Source: Bacteroides faecalis (GTDB lineage: Bacteria > Bacteroidota > Bacteroidia > Bacteroidales > Bacteroidaceae). Taken from it: 64,000 bases of DNA. Of the stretch, positions 37,801 to 47,467 are shown piece after piece. How positions within the stretch are numbered: position 1 is the stretch's first letter; the number at the start of each line of letters is the position of its first letter. The notes beneath the pieces were generated by a model. The model searched no databases and was not told the origin of the DNA. It worked only from the letters and a program-made list of their open reading frames with translations. The DNA lies in the NCBI RefSeq assembly GCF_003865075.1, contig NZ_BHWB01000001.1, positions 496,001 to 560,000 of the forward strand, read 5' to 3'. The position numbers and the translations under genes are program-made.

Positions 37801-37948
37801 TGTTCTTCACGGTAATGTTCACGCCAATAAGTGGTTCCTTGTTTACATCGGTAACAATCCCCATCACTTCCACTTGTTGTTGCTCCTGTGCGTAAGAAAC
37901 ACCAACATATCCTGTCACCAACAAAAACAGTAAAAATAGTTTTTTCAT
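34875..37948 (-). pseudogene. SusC-family transporter, copy 3, interrupted by a 1-nt deletion
   Basis: The gene reads normally from 37948 through signal peptide, carboxypeptidase-D-like domain, plug and about half the barrel, to GNDFLSSRFP. It then shifts frame near 35998-36000 and stops at 35945 after a nonsense tail. The rest (from LPYLSSYKSNNIYGYYYGDI) continues in another frame to 34875. Copy 4 has SSRFPYLSTYK at this point; its plus strand reads AAATAAGGGAAACG against AAATAGGGAAGCG here, so one A is missing. Total length 3074 nt is one short of a codon multiple. The protein would lose the last third of its barrel. A sequencing or assembly error remains possible. Confidence 0.88.
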
Positions 37949-37969
37949 ATTACATGTGTTTTTATAGTA

Positions 37970-39405
37970 TTATTCGGTTCTTAGATAACGTACACAGTGA
38001 TTTCCACTGTCACCGATATAGAATGTCTCCTCTTCTTCATCATAGGCTATAGATTGTGGGTTGTAGAACGTGCCTCATGTAACGGATCGCCATCAATATA
38101 TCCATTATAACTATTGTCCGCTGTGAAATTACTGCGCCCCGCGACGATACTGGCAATTCCTTCCGGGGTGATTTTCCAGATACACTGCCCCCGCTGGTCG
38201 GCCAGATAAAAATCATAAATATCTTCCCTACCCTCTTGCACATATTTGGGATTCTTTACAAAATCACCACACCAGGGAAGTCCGAAACGAGCCAGTGAGC
38301 CTGCCCCTTCTTTCACATCCGCTGCTGATCCAGCCAATGTAGATCCGGCTACAAGCGTAGGGCTTCTAAGCATTTTAGCCACGGGATCATATTCACTTTT
38401 ATAAATGCCACCTTCATAACGGCTGAATACATAAACAAATTTTCCACTCGGATGCGCCCTCATCTTTACTTGGCGACCTGAGCTCCTAAGAAAATCGAAA
38501 GCGACGGTGCCGCTTCCATCTATGACAGGCACTCCGCTATTACGTATCAGCTTCATTATCGACGCGTTTGGATAAGTGGCAAAGAAAATAGTTCCATCGG
38601 GCATATATACCAAGCCATAGGCACACGAACTATAACAATACGTGCGTAATTTCTGAAAGCCTTCCGAGCGCAATAAGTAATGGATGTTAGGCATTGTAAT
38701 GTCGCCCATAGTACCTCTACCGTTATCATCAGCAATCAACAATGTATCACCGTCTGCCGAGAAAGTAAAAGTTTGCATTTTGGGAGATCGTGAACCCGCA
38801 TAGACCGTTTTTACCTCCTGTTTAGTCAAATTAATCATGCGGATACCCTCACTTCCACCAGTGAAATTACAGGTGAAGATTATTTTGTCTCCATTATCCG
38901 GTTTCGGATCAAACACCATCCAGTCGCTGGTCGGGACTCCAGCACCATCGGCAAAGGTACCGTCTTGGAACGGAGCAGCTCCGGTTTGGGAATTGTAGTT
39001 TCTCAACAATGTCCCTACGACTACCTTAGACTGATAATTAAAGCGTTCCTCAAATGTATATTCTGTGACAACATTGCCATCTTTGTCATTAATAACAACT
39101 TTTATGTCACCATCATAAGCACGCGCCGGAAGCATACAATGAATTTTTGAGCCATCAGATGCAATTACCGGCGCTTTATGCCCTCCTATCATCACATGAA
39201 TCTTGCTTTCATCCGTACCAAAATTTGAACCTGTGATGTACATTCTAGTACGTACGCCACCTTCTTTGGGAGTAAAGTCTATAAACTCCACCGGCTTTGA
39301 CGGATCACACGATTTGAGATCCCACACGCTAGGATCCTTGAAATCATCTTTACAGCCGACCATAAACAAACAACACATAAGTGCTACAATCAGGTGTTTA
39401 TCCAT
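37970..39405 (-). pseudogene. IPT/NHL lipoprotein, copy 3, with a late 1-nt deletion
   Basis: Lipobox MVGC followed by KDDFKDP, IPT/TIG domain (about 40-130) and propeller region as in copies 2 and 4. The frame breaks near 38066 after LHEAR: it reads STTHNL and stops at 38047, whereas one added T restores RFYNPQSIAYD and continues to the family C-terminus ending RYLRTE at 37970. Gene length (1436 nt) is one less than copy 4 (1437). Only the last 26 or so residues, part of the closing propeller blade, are lost, so residual function cannot be excluded. The upstream region carries the second arm of the 86-bp repeat. Confidence 0.85.
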
Positions 39406-39541
39406 AAGTTAAACAATTAAAAGGTTAATAAAAAGGTATCTTATTTCTATATGTATTACTTTTATGCAGTACTCTTTCCACATATTTGGGGATCTTACTT
39501 GTCCCAACCAGACATTCCTGACGTTATAACTTTTACCATTC

Positions 39542-39577
39542 AAAAAGTCTCCTCGATGATACTATGGAAGACTTTTT
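39542..39577. other. Terminator-like hairpin in the copy 3 upstream region
   Basis: AAAAAGTCTCC (39542-39552) pairs with GGAAGACTTTTT (39566-39577). Same structure as 23015-23050. Confidence 0.7.
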
Positions 39578-39590
39578 ATCCCCAACATGA

Positions 39591-39606
39591 CATAATGCGA
39601 ATTATG
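39591..39606 (-). promoter_or_regulatory. Conserved CATAAT-N4-ATTATG dyad upstream of copy 3
   Basis: CATAATGCGAATTATG, 186 bp upstream of the start. The outer pair of the 18-bp core is lost on one side (A instead of T). Confidence 0.7.
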
Positions 39607-39716
39607 AATACTTATCTGTAAAATAGAAAAACAAATAAGTATTCAATCAATAGATTACATGTGTTTTATTAGTTAAGTAGATGTATGCAATTATTTTTTA
39701 TATAATAAAGTTTTCT

Positions 39717-39724
39717 TATCTTTG
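39717..39724 (+). promoter_or_regulatory. Candidate -7 box upstream of metG (distal)
   Basis: TATCTTTG fits TAnnTTTG. No clear -33 partner is seen. It would give a leader of nearly 400 nt. Confidence 0.35.
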
Positions 39725-39915
39725 CTTAATCAACAGAGAGCAATCGGTTATTTCTTACTGTTTTGCTACTAAGACTCTGACCTGTTTTTAAGCTAAACTT
39801 TACTCTTCTTTACATCTAATCTTGATTTTTCAAGAAAAATCTTCCTGTCTATTTGTAGAAAACTACTTTACCTGAATAAAAAATATGTTTCTTATTGAGC
39901 TTAATTACAATTGTA

Positions 39916-39970
39916 AACTTTGAATCTATATGTAGAACTCTTGAATTTATATTCGGAACTTTCAATTAAA
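39916..39970. repeat. Degenerate 20-21-bp tandem repeat upstream of metG
   Basis: Units beginning AACTTTGAAT, AACTCTTGAATTTATAT and AACTTTCAAT at 39916, 39936 and 39957. The unit resembles the reverse complement of the 31319-31402 repeat. Confidence 0.45.
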
Positions 39971-40058
39971 GCCCTTCTTTCCTTAAAATATAAGACTTAT
40001 TTCAATGATAAAAAAGTAATCTTCCCTTCGAAGACATCTAATGATGTCAGATTTTCCT

Positions 40059-40066
40059 TATCTTTG
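40059..40066 (+). promoter_or_regulatory. Candidate -7 box of the metG operon (proximal)
   Basis: TATCTTTG fits TAnnTTTG and lies 53 bp before the metG ATG. Confidence 0.6.
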
Positions 40067-40119
40067 CACATTATTATAAAAGAAAGTGCTATAAAAAATA
40101 ATAAAATACACACTATATA

Positions 40120-42159
40120 ATGGAAAAGAAATTCAAAAGAACTACTGTCACATCGGCATTGCCGTATGCTAACGGACCTGTCCACATTGGCCACTTGGCA
40201 GGTGTATATGTACCCGCAGATATCTATGTACGCTATCTGCGGTTGAAAAAAGAAGATGTACTGTTTATTGGAGGTTCAGACGAGCATGGAGTACCTATCA
40301 CAATCCGGGCAAAGAAAGAAGGGATCACTCCGCAAGATGTTGTAGACCGTTATCACTCACTCATTAAACAGTCATTCAAAGAATTCGGTATCTCGTTTGA
40401 CGTATATAGTCGGACGACTTCACCGACCCATCACCAATTGGCTTCCGATTTTTTCAAAACACTCTATAACAAAGGAGAATTTATCGAAAAAACTTCCGAA
40501 CAATATTACGATGAAGAAGCTCACCAGTTTCTTGCCGACCGCTATATAATCGGAGAATGTCCTCATTGCCACGCAGAAGGCGCATACGGTGATCAATGCG
40601 AAAAATGCGGTACTTCCTTGTCACCGACAGATCTGATTAATCCTAAAAGTGCCATTAGCGGAAGTAAACCAGTCATGAAAGAAACGAAGCATTGGTATCT
40701 TCCTCTTGACAAACATGAAGGATGGTTGCGCCAATGGATTCTGGAGGATCATAAAGAATGGCGTCCAAACGTATATGGACAATGCAAGAGCTGGCTCGAT
40801 ATGGGATTGCAGCCACGTGCAGTGAGTCGTGATCTTGATTGGGGTATTCCTGTTCCCGTAGAAGGTGCAGAAGGCAAAGTGCTATATGTATGGTTTGATG
40901 CTCCTATCGGTTATATCTCCAACACGAAAGAACTTTTGCCGGACAGTTGGGAAACTTGGTGGAAAGACCCCGAAACTCGTCTGATTCATTTTATCGGAAA
41001 AGATAATATCGTGTTTCATTGTATTGTATTCCCTGCTATGTTGAAAGCGGAAGGTAGTTATATCCTGCCGGATAATGTTCCAAGCAACGAATTTCTGAAT
41101 CTGGAAGGTGACAAGATCTCAACTTCACGAAACTGGGCAGTATGGTTGCATGAATACCTGATTGATTTTCCTGGTAAGCAAGATGTGCTCCGTTATGTAC
41201 TAACTGCCAATGCGCCCGAAACCAAAGACAATGATTTTACCTGGAAAGATTTCCAAGCACGTAATAATAATGAATTGGTAGCTGTTTATGGTAACTTTGT
41301 AAATCGTGCTATGGTACTGACTCAAAAATATTTTGACGGAAAGGTGCCAACTTGCGGTGAACTGACGGATTACGACAAAGATACGCTGAAGGAATTTGCT
41401 GACGTAAAAGCTGAAGTTGAGAAACTACTCGATGTTTTCAAATTTCGTGATGCACAGAAAGAAGCTATGAATCTGGCACGTATTGGTAATAAATACCTTG
41501 CAGATACTGAACCTTGGAAATTAGCCAAGACAGACATGGAACGTGTAGGAACCATTCTGAATATCGCTCTTCAACTAGTTGCCAACTTGGCTATTGCCTT
41601 CGAACCATTCCTACCTTTTAGTTCGGAAAAACTGCGTCAGATGTTGAATATGGATAACTTTGATTGGGCTGAATTAGGACGGAGCAATTTGCTTCCGGAA
41701 GGACATCAATTGAATAAGCCGGAATTGCTTTTTGAGAAAATTGAAGATGTAACAATCGAAGCTCAGGTACAAAAATTACTTGATACAAGAAAAGCAAACG
41801 AAGAAGCTAATTATAAAGCAAATCCAATACGTTCGAACATCGAATTTGATGACTTCATGAAATTAGATATTCGTGTGGGGACTATTCTTGAATGTCAGAA
41901 AGTACCTAAAGCAGACAAATTATTACAATTCAAGATTGACGACGGATTGGAAACCCGTACCATTGTGTCGGGTATTGCCAAACACTATCAACCGGAAGAA
42001 TTAGTTGGCAAACAAGTTTGCTTTATTGCCAATCTGGCTCCACGCAAGTTGAAAGGCATCGTTAGCGAAGGCATGATTCTAAGTGCCGAAAACAATGACG
42101 GTAGTCTGGCTGTGATCATGCCGGAACGTGAGGTGAAACCGGGTAGTGAAGTAAAATAA
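40120..42159 (+). CDS. metG: Methionyl-tRNA synthetase
   Basis: 679 residues. Class I signatures [10 protein letters not shown] (HIGH, about 20-25) and KISTSRNW (KMSKS-like, about 340) are present, with a zinc knuckle [18 protein letters not shown] (about 147-164). The C-terminal tRNA-binding domain (about 575-679, [20 protein letters not shown]) matches the Arc1p/EMAP-type fold that dimerises MetRS. It charges tRNA-Met in the cytoplasm and is essential. The flippase gene starts 2 bp after its stop, so the surface-glycan genes may be read through from the metG promoter. It lies between cassette copies 3 and 4, which are direct repeats. Confidence 0.97.
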   Translation: MEKKFKRTTVTSALPYANGPVHIGHLAGVYVPADIYVRYLRLKKEDVLFIGGSDEHGVPITIRAKKEGITPQDVVDRYHSLIKQSFKEFGISFDVYSRTTSPTHHQLASDFFKTLYNKGEFIEKTSEQYYDEEAHQFLADRYIIGECPHCHAEGAYGDQCEKCGTSLSPTDLINPKSAISGSKPVMKETKHWYLPLDKHEGWLRQWILEDHKEWRPNVYGQCKSWLDMGLQPRAVSRDLDWGIPVPVEGAEGKVLYVWFDAPIGYISNTKELLPDSWETWWKDPETRLIHFIGKDNIVFHCIVFPAMLKAEGSYILPDNVPSNEFLNLEGDKISTSRNWAVWLHEYLIDFPGKQDVLRYVLTANAPETKDNDFTWKDFQARNNNELVAVYGNFVNRAMVLTQKYFDGKVPTCGELTDYDKDTLKEFADVKAEVEKLLDVFKFRDAQKEAMNLARIGNKYLADTEPWKLAKTDMERVGTILNIALQLVANLAIAFEPFLPFSSEKLRQMLNMDNFDWAELGRSNLLPEGHQLNKPELLFEKIEDVTIEAQVQKLLDTRKANEEANYKANPIRSNIEFDDFMKLDIRVGTILECQKVPKADKLLQFKIDDGLETRTIVSGIAKHYQPEELVGKQVCFIANLAPRKLKGIVSEGMILSAENNDGSLAVIMPEREVKPGSEVK

Positions 42160-42161
42160 GC

Positions 42162-43607
42162 ATGCCGGAACCGTCACTGAAGCAGAAAGCAGCAAAAGGA
42201 ATATTCTGGGGAGGATTCAGTAGTGGACTACAACAACTACTGAGTGCCCTCTTCGGAATTGTTATTGCCCGTTTATTAGACAATACCGATTATGGAATGT
42301 ACGGGGTACTCGCTATTTTCATTGCTATAGCCAGTACGCTTCAGGACAGTGGATTTGTAACAGCTTTAGTCAATAAACGAAGTGTTACGCAAGAAGACTA
42401 CAATGCTGTATTCTGGTGCAGTTTAAGCATTGGAACGTCCATATATATCATATTTTTTTTCTGTGCTCCGCTTATTGCCGATTTTTTCAACGCTCCAGAG
42501 CTTATATGGCTCTCTAGATATGTTTTCTTAGGTTTTTTAATGTCAAGTACCTCCGTTGTTCACAATGCATATTTTCTTCGTAACCTGATGATAAAACAGA
42601 GAGCAATGGCACAATTACCCGCCCTCATTCTATCCGGTACAATAGGAATTATCATGGCATACAATGGGATGTCGTATTGGGGAATAGCAACACAAAATCT
42701 TGTATATATTGCTACCATTAATCTCTGGTATTGGTACTTTTCTCCTTGGAGACCCACTTTTCACATTGATTTCCGACCACTAAAAGGGATTTTCGGATTC
42801 AGCAGCAAAATACTCGTTACAAGCATCTTCCAACAAATTAATAACAATCTTGTATCTACCATACTTGGTGCATTTTACACTAAGGCAGAAGTGGGTAACT
42901 ACACACAATCCAGTAAGTGGAACTACATGGGATACAATGCTATAGAGGGAATGATAAGCAGCGTAGCACAACCCGTTCTGAGAGAAGTTGCCGATGATCC
43001 GGAACGACAACAAAACGTATTCCGTAAAATGTTGCGTTTCACTTCTTTCCTTTCTTTTCCTGCAATGTTTGGCCTAGCGTTGATAGCTAAAGAATTTATC
43101 ATTATTACCATTACTGACAAGTGGATATCTTGTGTACCTATTTTACAAATTCTGTGTGTATGGGGAGCATTTATGCCTGTTATCTCTTTGTACTCCAGAC
43201 TGATTCTTAGCAAAGAAAAGCCTAATATATTTATGTGGAACTCAATATTGTTATGTGTCTTACAACTAATTATCATGTTGCTTGCCTATCCATACGGAAT
43301 TCATGTCATGTTAATGCTGTTTGTTGTGCTTAACATCATTTGGCTGGGTGTATGGCAATATTTTATATGGCAAGAGATACACCTTAGTCTGTGGAATGCA
43401 CTGAAAGACACCGTACCTTTTGCCGGAATTGCGGCTGCTACTATGGTAGCCACTTATTATATGACGATAGAAATCAACAATATCTATCTCATGCTAATTA
43501 CAAAAATAGGACTGGCAGTCGCTATCTATTCGCTGATCATGTGGTTTAGCAAAGTGGCCATTTTCAAAGAGAGCCTAAAATACCTATCCGGACGTTCAAA
43601 AAAATAA
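42162..43607 (+). CDS. Polysaccharide flippase (Wzx/MOP superfamily)
   Basis: 481 residues with about 12-14 hydrophobic segments and the N-terminal KGIFWGGFSSGLQQLLSAL typical of polysaccharide-type MOP transporters. It should flip a lipid-linked oligosaccharide across the inner membrane. It is the first glycan gene, 2 bp after metG, with glycosyltransferases following at gaps of 4-70 bp. No Wzy-type polymerase is seen in the cluster, which fits transfer of a single oligosaccharide rather than a long polymer. Confidence 0.9.
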   Translation: MPEPSLKQKAAKGIFWGGFSSGLQQLLSALFGIVIARLLDNTDYGMYGVLAIFIAIASTLQDSGFVTALVNKRSVTQEDYNAVFWCSLSIGTSIYIIFFFCAPLIADFFNAPELIWLSRYVFLGFLMSSTSVVHNAYFLRNLMIKQRAMAQLPALILSGTIGIIMAYNGMSYWGIATQNLVYIATINLWYWYFSPWRPTFHIDFRPLKGIFGFSSKILVTSIFQQINNNLVSTILGAFYTKAEVGNYTQSSKWNYMGYNAIEGMISSVAQPVLREVADDPERQQNVFRKMLRFTSFLSFPAMFGLALIAKEFIIITITDKWISCVPILQILCVWGAFMPVISLYSRLILSKEKPNIFMWNSILLCVLQLIIMLLAYPYGIHVMLMLFVVLNIIWLGVWQYFIWQEIHLSLWNALKDTVPFAGIAAATMVATYYMTIEINNIYLMLITKIGLAVAIYSLIMWFSKVAIFKESLKYLSGRSKK

Positions 43608-43614
43608 AAGATAT

Positions 43615-44430
43615 ATGGATAAATTAACTCTAATTCCCATTGGAGGACTTGCTAACAGAATATACGCAATTACTTCTGCCATAGCATATTGTCAGGCACA
43701 CTCCATCCCATTAAAAATTGTGTGGTTCAAGGATTGGGGAATGGGAGCTGATTTCCATTCTCTATTCAAACTTTCACCTGCAATCAAAGATGTGGAAATA
43801 AAAGATGGCAAATGGTATGATTACCTGATACTCGATAAACCACGTCGCAAGAACTTTTGGTTTCCTATTCTCTGGCAAATGATAGCTTTCGATTATCGCA
43901 TTTACGAAAAGGATATCTACAGATATAAAACTCCGCAGGACATCTTTACTGATTTTGAAAAAGGTAAGTTTGTCTACCTCATTCATTTGGCAAAGTTTTA
44001 TGATGCTTCCGATATGTTGAAAGCCGTTGAACCTAATGAACAGATACAAGCCCGAATCATGGAACGTATAAAAAACTTCCCGGACTATACTGTCGGGATA
44101 CATATCAGGCGGACCGATAATATTGCTTCTATTCAGCATAGTCCTCTTACTTTTTTCATTGAAAATATGGAAAAAGAAATCAGACTCCATCCGAAAGTTG
44201 CTTTTTATGTGGCTACGGACTCGGAAGAAGACAAAGCACGACTGAAAGAGCAGTTCAAAGAACGTATTATCACTTCGCCTTATAAAGCAAATCGTTCAAC
44301 GAGTGAGGGGATTATTGAAGCAATTACAGAAATGTATGCATTGAAGTCTACTCAAAAGATATACGGCTCATATCGTAGTAGTTATTCTATACTTGCTGCC
44401 GATCTTTCAAACATTCCACTTATTATTTAA
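43615..44430 (+). CDS. Glycosyltransferase, fucosyltransferase-like (HxRRxD motif)
   Basis: 271 residues, cytoplasmic. The N-terminus has IPIGGLANRIYAITSAIAY, similar to the GGLxNRM-type start of alpha-fucosyltransferases. GIHIRRTDN (about 162-170) is the GDP-fucose-binding HxRRxD-type motif of GT11, GT23 and related folds. Near the C-terminus, YGSYRSSYSILAADLS fits the usual SSFS-type region. It probably adds fucose or a related deoxyhexose during oligosaccharide assembly; the exact GT family is uncertain. The next gene (GT11-like) begins 4 bp later. Confidence 0.75.
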   Translation: MDKLTLIPIGGLANRIYAITSAIAYCQAHSIPLKIVWFKDWGMGADFHSLFKLSPAIKDVEIKDGKWYDYLILDKPRRKNFWFPILWQMIAFDYRIYEKDIYRYKTPQDIFTDFEKGKFVYLIHLAKFYDASDMLKAVEPNEQIQARIMERIKNFPDYTVGIHIRRTDNIASIQHSPLTFFIENMEKEIRLHPKVAFYVATDSEEDKARLKEQFKERIITSPYKANRSTSEGIIEAITEMYALKSTQKIYGSYRSSYSILAADLSNIPLII

Positions 44431-44434
44431 GGTT

Positions 44435-45340
44435 ATGAAACAGATTGTTGCCATACAGAATGGATTAGGAAACCAAATGTTCGATTATGCATTTTATCTG
44501 GCGTTGAAAAGAACCTATCCCAAAGCCAGAATAACGACTTATCTGTTTGCCAGACGATGCGACCATAACGGTTTGGAAATAGACAGGATATTCTCGCTTC
44601 CTCTATCCGAAAAAAAGCAGGACCGGATTCTGATGAGAATGTACAGAAAGTTATATTATCTAAGTAAGAAACACACCTTCACGGGTATATTCGGCAGATA
44701 TATATTAAAGTTTCTTTATATACTCCATATGGGATTATGTATGGAGAAGCCCGAAATACCTTATCAAGGTGTACAATCCTATATTTGGAATAGAAAATAC
44801 AAGATATTTTGGGGAGGGTGGATGTCCGAAAAATGGTTTTTACCTATAAAAGAAGAGATACGAAAATGCTTTTCATTCGACTTACAGAAACTATCTCCAA
44901 AATCTGCCAACCTGTTGGAAGAACTTTCGCAAACAGAGATTAACAGTATATCTATTCATGTGCGTCGGGGTGATTATCTGAAGAATCCACAATATTTCGA
45001 TATCTGCAATACTGCTTATTATCGGACAGCTATTGGACTTATCAAGGAAAAAACCGATAATACCCGATTTTATGTATTCTCCGATGATATGAAATGGGTA
45101 AAGGAGAATCTTGAACTTCCCCCAAATACAGTTTATGTGAATTGGAATACGAAAACTGATTCCTGGCAGGACATGTGTCTGATGTCACATTGCCGGCATC
45201 ATATTATTGCTAATAGTACATTCAGTTGGTGGGGTGCATGGCTGAACAAGAACGAGAATAAAATTGTAATCTGTCCCAAGATGTTTTCGCGGACAGAGAA
45301 TCTCGTAAACGTCATGCCCGAGGAATGGATCAAAATATAA
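44435..45340 (+). CDS. GT11-type alpha-1,2-fucosyltransferase
   Basis: 301 residues from MKQIVAIQNGLGNQMFDYAF at 44435; an in-frame ATG at 44393 overlaps the previous gene and is less likely. The glycine-rich NGLGNQMF start, ISIHVRRGDYL (about 178-188) and the C-terminal IIANSTFSWWGAWL are the three GT11 motifs. It should transfer fucose from GDP-fucose to the 2-position of a galactosyl-type acceptor. Together with the upstream gene it predicts a glycan with up to two fucose-like residues. Confidence 0.9.
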   Translation: MKQIVAIQNGLGNQMFDYAFYLALKRTYPKARITTYLFARRCDHNGLEIDRIFSLPLSEKKQDRILMRMYRKLYYLSKKHTFTGIFGRYILKFLYILHMGLCMEKPEIPYQGVQSYIWNRKYKIFWGGWMSEKWFLPIKEEIRKCFSFDLQKLSPKSANLLEELSQTEINSISIHVRRGDYLKNPQYFDICNTAYYRTAIGLIKEKTDNTRFYVFSDDMKWVKENLELPPNTVYVNWNTKTDSWQDMCLMSHCRHHIIANSTFSWWGAWLNKNENKIVICPKMFSRTENLVNVMPEEWIKI

Positions 45341-45345
45341 AGAAT

Positions 45346-46443
45346 ATGGAAGAGAAGGAAATTCGTGTCATTGCATTTTATTTGCCGCAATTCCATCCTA
45401 CGCCCGAAAACGATCAATGGTGGGGAAAAGGATTTACGGAGTGGACTAACGTAGGCAAGGCAAAGCCTTTATTCCGCGGACACTATCAGCCACGGGTTCC
45501 CGCAGATTTGGGATACTATGACTTGCGAGTATCGGAAACTCGTGTCGAACAAGCAGAAATGGCAAGAAAGTACGGAGTAGAAGGATTTTGTTACTGGCAT
45601 TATTGGTTTGGCAATGGCCGCCAACTTCTTCAACGCCCTTTTCAGGAAGTACTTGCATCCGGAGAGCCTGACTTTCCCTTCTGCCTTTCCTGGGCCAATC
45701 ATAGTTGGGAAGATAAACAATTCAGTAAGGAGGGCACACACAAAATGCTGATGGAACAGTTATATCCAGGTGAAACAGATGAAATAGCTCACTTTAACTA
45801 TTTACTTCCTGCATTTAGAGATCATCGCTATATACAAGTGGATGACAAACCTGTATTTATGGTATACGCACCTTTCAATCTTCCTGACGCGAAACGTTTT
45901 ATCCGTTTGTGGCAGAGACTTGCCCAAGATAATGGATTGAAAGGCATCCACTTTATCGGTCAGACCAATAATGCCGGAGATGTACAGACATTGAAAAATA
46001 TGGGATTTGATGCAGTGAATATTGTCAGACTATTCGAGTTCTTTAAACAGGATTACTCTATATTTGAGAAGATACACATGAAAATCATGCGTATAGTCTT
46101 CAAAAAAGGACGTATCATTGAATATGCCAAAGCGGCAAAGTTCTTTTCAGGCAGTGAAGACCGGGAAGTTGATTGTTATCCGACTATTATTCCTAATTGG
46201 GATCATTCTCCGCGATCAGGACGCATGGGACATATTCTTATCCATTCTACTCCGGAGAAGTTTAAGAAACACGTACTTCAATCCTTCTCAAATGTTGTGC
46301 ATAAACCTGCTGATAAACGTCTGGTGTTTCTTAAATCCTGGAATGAATGGGCAGAAGGGAATTACATAGAGCCTGATTTAAAGTTCGGTCTATCCTATCT
46401 CAAAGCATTAAAAGAGGCCATTGAAGAAATTAGTCATAGATAA
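45346..46443 (+). CDS. WbsX-like, GH99-type-fold glycan biosynthesis protein
   Basis: 365 residues from MEEKEIRVIAFYLPQFHPTP at 45346 (an alternative ATG at 45325 overlaps the previous gene). IAFYLPQFHP, WWGKGFTEWTNV, GYYDLRV, GFCYWHYWFGNGR and FLKSWNEWAEGNYIEP are hallmarks of the WbsX family, related to GH99 and common in O-antigen and other glycan clusters. Whether it acts as a transferase or hydrolase is not settled. No signal peptide, so it acts in the cytoplasm. Confidence 0.85.
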   Translation: MEEKEIRVIAFYLPQFHPTPENDQWWGKGFTEWTNVGKAKPLFRGHYQPRVPADLGYYDLRVSETRVEQAEMARKYGVEGFCYWHYWFGNGRQLLQRPFQEVLASGEPDFPFCLSWANHSWEDKQFSKEGTHKMLMEQLYPGETDEIAHFNYLLPAFRDHRYIQVDDKPVFMVYAPFNLPDAKRFIRLWQRLAQDNGLKGIHFIGQTNNAGDVQTLKNMGFDAVNIVRLFEFFKQDYSIFEKIHMKIMRIVFKKGRIIEYAKAAKFFSGSEDREVDCYPTIIPNWDHSPRSGRMGHILIHSTPEKFKKHVLQSFSNVVHKPADKRLVFLKSWNEWAEGNYIEPDLKFGLSYLKALKEAIEEISHR

Positions 46444-46484
46444 TTAAAATTAGTAATGAATGAACTTATAAATAAATAATAAGT

Positions 46485-47396
46485 ATGATTCAAGCACCAA
46501 TATTGTTATTCGTATACAATCGTCCTATTCATACACAGCAGGCTGTTACCGCTTTATTAAAGAACGAATTAGCTTCTGTAAGCCACTTGTATATCTATTC
46601 CGATGCTGCTATAACAGATGCCGATCGGGAATTAGTAGAAGAGACCCGTCGTTACGTTCATCAAATAACAGGTTTTGCTTCCATTACCATCATCGAAAGG
46701 AAAGAAAATTGGGGATTGGCCCGTAATATCATTGACGGAGTCACAACACAAGTTAACCATTTTGGTCGTGTCATTGTATTAGAAGATGATCTTATTGTAG
46801 CTCCTTACTTTCTGCAATTTATGAATGATGCACTTGAGATTTATAAAGATGAACCTCGTATTGGGCATATTCAAGCCTGTGATTTCACTAATGATCCATC
46901 TTTACCAGATATTTTTCTCATCAAGTTTACTGGGAGTTGGGGATGGGCAACATGGGATAGAGCTTGGAAATACTTTAACCCAAACGGCGAGGTACTACTA
47001 AAAGAAATGGAAATACGAAAACTTACTCGTACATTCGACTTTAATGGAAACTATCCATTCACACGAATGCTGCGACGTCAAATCGAAGGCAAAAATAACT
47101 CTTGGGCAATTCGTTGGAATGCAAGCCTGTTTCTAAAAGATATCCTTTCTGTGAACGTTGGACGTTCACTGGTGCAAAATAATGGATTCGATGGAAGTGG
47201 AACCAATTGTGGAGGAGGAAATCTATACCAGTCATCTCTTTGGCTACAACCGCTACCTGTCGAACATCTGTATCCAATCGAGGAAAATCAACAGGCGCGC
47301 GATGTCTTTGCCCGTTATTATCATCGCACCAATTGTTTCATGGCAAAGGCTATACGGCGATTAAAACGAACATTAAAAGGAGATTTTGGCGCTTAA
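46485..47396 (+). CDS. Glycosyltransferase (GNT-I/GT2-like fold)
   Basis: 303 residues. APILLFVYNRP at the N-terminus and VIVLEDDLIVAPYFLQFM (about 103-120, with EDD as DXD-type metal site) place it in the GT-A fold. FTGSWGWATWDRAWKYF is the acceptor-side motif common in this group. It probably adds a hexose or N-acetylhexosamine to the lipid-linked oligosaccharide. It follows the WbsX gene after 41 bp. Confidence 0.82.
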   Translation: MIQAPILLFVYNRPIHTQQAVTALLKNELASVSHLYIYSDAAITDADRELVEETRRYVHQITGFASITIIERKENWGLARNIIDGVTTQVNHFGRVIVLEDDLIVAPYFLQFMNDALEIYKDEPRIGHIQACDFTNDPSLPDIFLIKFTGSWGWATWDRAWKYFNPNGEVLLKEMEIRKLTRTFDFNGNYPFTRMLRRQIEGKNNSWAIRWNASLFLKDILSVNVGRSLVQNNGFDGSGTNCGGGNLYQSSLWLQPLPVEHLYPIEENQQARDVFARYYHRTNCFMAKAIRRLKRTLKGDFGA

Positions 47397-47467
47397 AAAG
47401 GAACTGTTTGCCGAGAAATACATACTTTTGCAAAAAGTTTCTTTTCCACGATAGTAAATGATAGGGC

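Larger units (their letters stand above)
39521..39606 (-). repeat. 86-bp block, arm 2 of the perfect inverted repeat
   Basis: Exact reverse complement of 22986-23071. It lies 115 bp upstream of the copy 3 IPT/NHL start and has the same orientation relative to its genes as arm 1. Confidence 0.9.
39406..40119. other. Divergent intergenic region between copy 3 and metG
   Basis: No gene. It contains arm 2 of the 86-bp inverted repeat, a hairpin at 39607-39643 (AATACTTAT/ATAAGTATT), two -7-like boxes facing metG and a degenerate 20-21-bp tandem repeat. Confidence 0.6.
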
